Shown piece after piece: positions 3,539 to 5,593 of a stretch of 5,593 nucleotides of DNA. Both the position numbers and the translations under genes were made by a program. Within the stretch, counting starts at the first letter, position 1. The number at the start of each line of letters is the position of its first letter. Source of the DNA: Desulfobacteraceae bacterium (GTDB lineage: Bacteria > Desulfobacterota > DSM-4660 > Desulfatiglandales > Desulfatiglandaceae); NCBI GenBank assembly GCA_030589715.1, contig JAUUVE010000170.1:1-5593 (forward strand). The letters run 5' to 3'. The notes beneath the pieces were generated by a model. It was not told the DNA's origin. It was given only the letters and a program-made list of their open reading frames with translations, and did no database searches.

Positions 3539-5353
3539 ATGGAAAAGCATCATAAGTTCTCGATATGGTATGTGTTCATCGCGATCTGGATCGTCCTCAT
3601 CCTCCAAAATTTGATCGCCCAAAGGCTTACAGTAGAACGCATCCCCTACAGTGAATTTGTTCGGGCCCTTCAAGACGGAAGGGTGGTGGAGGTGGCCATT
3701 ACCCAAGATCGGATCCAGGGGAAAATGAAAAGCACCCAGGAGGGAAGGGAGGTAGAAAAGGTCTTTAGTACGGTCCGCGTAGATTCCGATCTATCGCAAC
3801 TCCTCGAGAAATATAACGTGACGTTCAAGGGGGTGGTCGAGAGCAATTTCTTGAAAAATCTTGCCTCCTGGCTCTTTCCTGTCTTTTTCTTCGTTGGCAT
3901 CTGGTATTTCATGATGCGCCGATTTTCTGCCCAGCAGGGGAGTTTCATGACCCTGGGCAAGAAAAAAGCCAGGGTCTATATGGAAGATGAGGTCGGGGTG
4001 AGCTTTGATGATGCAGCTGGTGTGGATGAGTCCAAAGAGGAACTCGTTGAGGTGATCGACTTCCTCAAGTCACCTGAAAAGTTTACAAGACTGGGTGGAA
4101 AGCTCCCCAAAGGGATCTTGCTGGTAGGGCCTCCAGGTACTGGAAAGACGCTCCTGGCAAGGGCAGTCGCCGGGGAAAGTGGCGTCCCCTTTTTCAGCAT
4201 GAGTGGTTCAGAATTCGTTGAGCTCTTTGTAGGAATGGGCGCAGCCCGCGTGCGTGACCTTTTCGCCCAGGCCAAGGAGAAGGCCCCCTGTATCATATTT
4301 ATTGATGAGCTGGATGCCCTGGGCAAGGCACGAGGTGTGGGAATCACAGGAGGCCACGACGAAAGAGAGCAGACCTTGAACCAGCTCCTGGTCGAAATGG
4401 ATGGCTTTGACCCCACCTTAGGTGTGATCCTCGTGGCAGCCACCAACCGGCCCGAGATCCTGGATCCAGCACTCCTGAGAGCGGGTCGTTTCGACCGCCA
4501 TATCCTGGTAGATCGACCTGACAAGAAAGGACGCGCAGAGATCCTCAGGGTCCACATGAAAGGGATTACAGTGGACAAAGCTATGGACGTGGAGACCGTT
4601 GCCGGTATGACCCCCGGCTTTGTGGGGGCAGATCTGGCCAACCTGGTCAATGAGGCAACCCTTCTGGCCGTCCGCCACAATAAGGACAAGGTTGGGATGG
4701 CCGAGTTTCAGGAGGCGGTTGAACGTATTATTGCTGGACTCGAGAAGAAAAACCGTCTCATCAATGAGAAGGAAAGAGAGATTGTAGCCTATCATGAGGT
4801 TGGTCATGCCCTGGTAGCCCTTTCTCTTCCAGGCACCGATCCAGTCAGAAAAATCTCGATTATTCCCCGGGGGGTTGCCGCCCTGGGATATACCCTGCAG
4901 GTGCCCACTGAAGACCGCTACCTGATGAGCAAGAGCGAGCTCTTAAACAAGATCGCTGTGGCACTTGGAGGACGAGCAGCCGAAGTGATCCAGTTTAAGG
5001 ACATTTCAACCGGCGCACACAATGACCTTGCAAGGGCCACTAATATCGCCCGGAGCATGGTCAAGGAAAACGGCATGAGCACGGAATTAGGCCATATCTA
5101 TTTTGAGAAAGTGCGCCAAAAACAACCATTCCCTGATATGGGCCTACCCTCGGAAAAGGATTACAGCGAACAAACAGCACAGGTGATAGACCATGAGATC
5201 AAGGAAATCCTGGATTCCCAATTTGAGGTTGCCAGGGAGATCCTCACCAAGCAAAAGAGGGTTTTGGATAAAGGGGCTGCACTTGTATTAAAAGAAGAGA
5301 ATATCCAAGGCGAGCGACTGAAGAAGCTGCTTGGTGCCGATAAAAAAGCTTAA
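3539..5353 (+). CDS. ftsH: ATP-dependent zinc metalloprotease FtsH
   Basis: This is a membrane-anchored hexameric AAA+ protease that extracts and degrades unassembled or damaged membrane proteins and some cytosolic regulators. It is 604 aa, slightly shorter than the E. coli protein (644) because of a short tail. In order: membrane helix 1 (about 9-27), a periplasmic domain of about 80 residues, helix 2 (about 109-126), and the AAA module with Walker A GPPGTGKT (197-204), pore motif FVGMG (230-234), Walker B IIFIDELDAL (252-261) and second region of homology AATNRPEILDPALL then RAGRFDR (arginine fingers near R314 and R317). The peptidase has HEVGH (419-423) and the third zinc ligand D496 in TGAHNDLARAT. 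RAGRFDR in place of RPGRFDR marks the variant often seen in secondary FtsH copies. All catalytic residues are present. It is transcribed divergently from the htrA operon and seems monocistronic. Confidence 0.98.
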   Translation: MEKHHKFSIWYVFIAIWIVLILQNLIAQRLTVERIPYSEFVRALQDGRVVEVAITQDRIQGKMKSTQEGREVEKVFSTVRVDSDLSQLLEKYNVTFKGVVESNFLKNLASWLFPVFFFVGIWYFMMRRFSAQQGSFMTLGKKKARVYMEDEVGVSFDDAAGVDESKEELVEVIDFLKSPEKFTRLGGKLPKGILLVGPPGTGKTLLARAVAGESGVPFFSMSGSEFVELFVGMGAARVRDLFAQAKEKAPCIIFIDELDALGKARGVGITGGHDEREQTLNQLLVEMDGFDPTLGVILVAATNRPEILDPALLRAGRFDRHILVDRPDKKGRAEILRVHMKGITVDKAMDVETVAGMTPGFVGADLANLVNEATLLAVRHNKDKVGMAEFQEAVERIIAGLEKKNRLINEKEREIVAYHEVGHALVALSLPGTDPVRKISIIPRGVAALGYTLQVPTEDRYLMSKSELLNKIAVALGGRAAEVIQFKDISTGAHNDLARATNIARSMVKENGMSTELGHIYFEKVRQKQPFPDMGLPSEKDYSEQTAQVIDHEIKEILDSQFEVAREILTKQKRVLDKGAALVLKEENIQGERLKKLLGADKKA

Positions 5354-5454
5354 CATTCTTTCCTATTCTGGCCGCACCAACCTTTTTCCTGAGGCATCCA
5401 CCAGCTATTCTGAAACGCTGTTCTGCGATATAATCTGGGGTGTTACGGCCACCT

Positions 5455-5464
5455 ATACCGGTAT
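5455..5464. repeat. Perfect 10-bp palindrome between convergent genes
   Basis: ATACCGGTAT lies in the 138-nt gap (5354-5491) between the ftsH stop and the end of the convergent gene. It may be chance. No stem followed by a T-run that would make a convincing terminator for either gene was found in this gap. Confidence 0.3.
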
Positions 5465-5491
5465 GATTTTCCCTGCCTGGCCATTCAGCAC

Positions 5492-5593
5492 TCATATGCC
5501 CAGTTTTTTTCGTTTTCCCTCTATATGATTCAGCATTGCCACCACTGCCTGGATAGGGTCTTTATCCACGCTCAATATTCCTCCGGTCACTTC
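5492..5593 (-). CDS. C-terminal end of an unidentified gene, runs off right edge
   Basis: The minus strand is open from the right edge to TGA (5492-5494), giving 33 residues. They include GGILSVDKDPIQAVVAML and end in a basic tail EGKRKKLGI. The composition looks protein-like, with an amphipathic helix and a lysine-rich end, and the frame is the only coherent one. I do not recognise the family. It is convergent with ftsH with a 138-nt gap. With only 33 residues, no function is proposed. Confidence 0.5.
   Translation of the reverse strand, partial: EVTGGILSVDKDPIQAVVAMLNHIEGKRKKLGI

Noticed and set aside
3976..4689. Long minus-strand open frame opposite ftsH (237 codons)
   Set aside because: Its translation is dominated by Ser, Arg, Thr and Pro, the typical antisense shadow of a conserved gene; ftsH motifs fully explain the region.
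4418..4807. Second minus-strand open frame opposite ftsH (129 codons)
   Set aside because: It is antisense to the SRH and peptidase coding region, with no family resemblance.
5244..5495. Minus-strand ORF of 83 codons whose ATG overlaps the stop of the right-edge gene as ATGA
   Set aside because: It runs about 110 nt antisense into the well-supported ftsH 3' end, resembles no known family and has no clear ribosome binding site.
5500..5516. T-rich run after ftsH as a terminator
   Set aside because: No GC-rich stem directly precedes the run, and it overlaps the 3' coding end of the convergent gene.

Overview
The window looks like chromosomal DNA of a bacterium of the old deltaproteobacterial group (Desulfobacterota-like), probably anaerobic or microaerophilic. 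This is inferred from the style of the proteins, not from any search: a rubredoxin next to a rubrerythrin-like protein, a DegQ/HtrA protease of the form common in that group, a proteobacterial-type FtsH, and REP-associated tyrosine transposase (RAYT) remnants.

Layout. Positions 1-1130 are a graveyard, read on the minus strand. It holds a RAYT pseudogene (about 386-1032) with a lost N-terminus, an internal deletion and frameshifts; the first 34 or so residues of a second RAYT (241-380); and, joined directly to that stub, the C-terminal OB-fold part of a DnaE-type DNA polymerase III alpha subunit (1-259, running off the edge). Each RAYT remnant is interrupted by its own palindromic insert of about 37-38 nt (551-588 and 316-354). 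A 16-nt tandem repeat (1095-1126) separates this area from the next genes.

Positions 1189-3187 are a compact minus-strand operon, in transcription order: htrA/degQ-like periplasmic protease (2105-3187), an 88-aa conserved-looking protein of unknown function overlapping it by 4 nt (1842-2108), rubredoxin (1652-1813), and a ferritin-like/rubrerythrin-like protein (1189-1626). Two of the genes show unusual damage or change. The HtrA has Lys where the catalytic His should be. The ferritin-like protein loses family similarity before its third and fourth helices.

Positions 3188-3538 are the divergent control region. It has two back-to-back TTGAC boxes in a near-perfect inverted repeat, further dyads, and a 14-codon leader ORF with a strong ribosome binding site ahead of htrA. 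Positions 3539-5353 hold ftsH on the plus strand, complete and with every catalytic motif intact. The right edge (5492-5593) carries the C-terminal 33 residues of an unidentified minus-strand gene convergent with ftsH.

The intact part reads as a protein-quality and redox-stress module: a membrane AAA+ protease (FtsH) opposite a periplasmic protease/chaperone (HtrA) co-transcribed with non-haem iron redox proteins. The likeliest novel signal is the pair of small palindromic inserts in the transposase remnants, followed by the HtrA active-site change.
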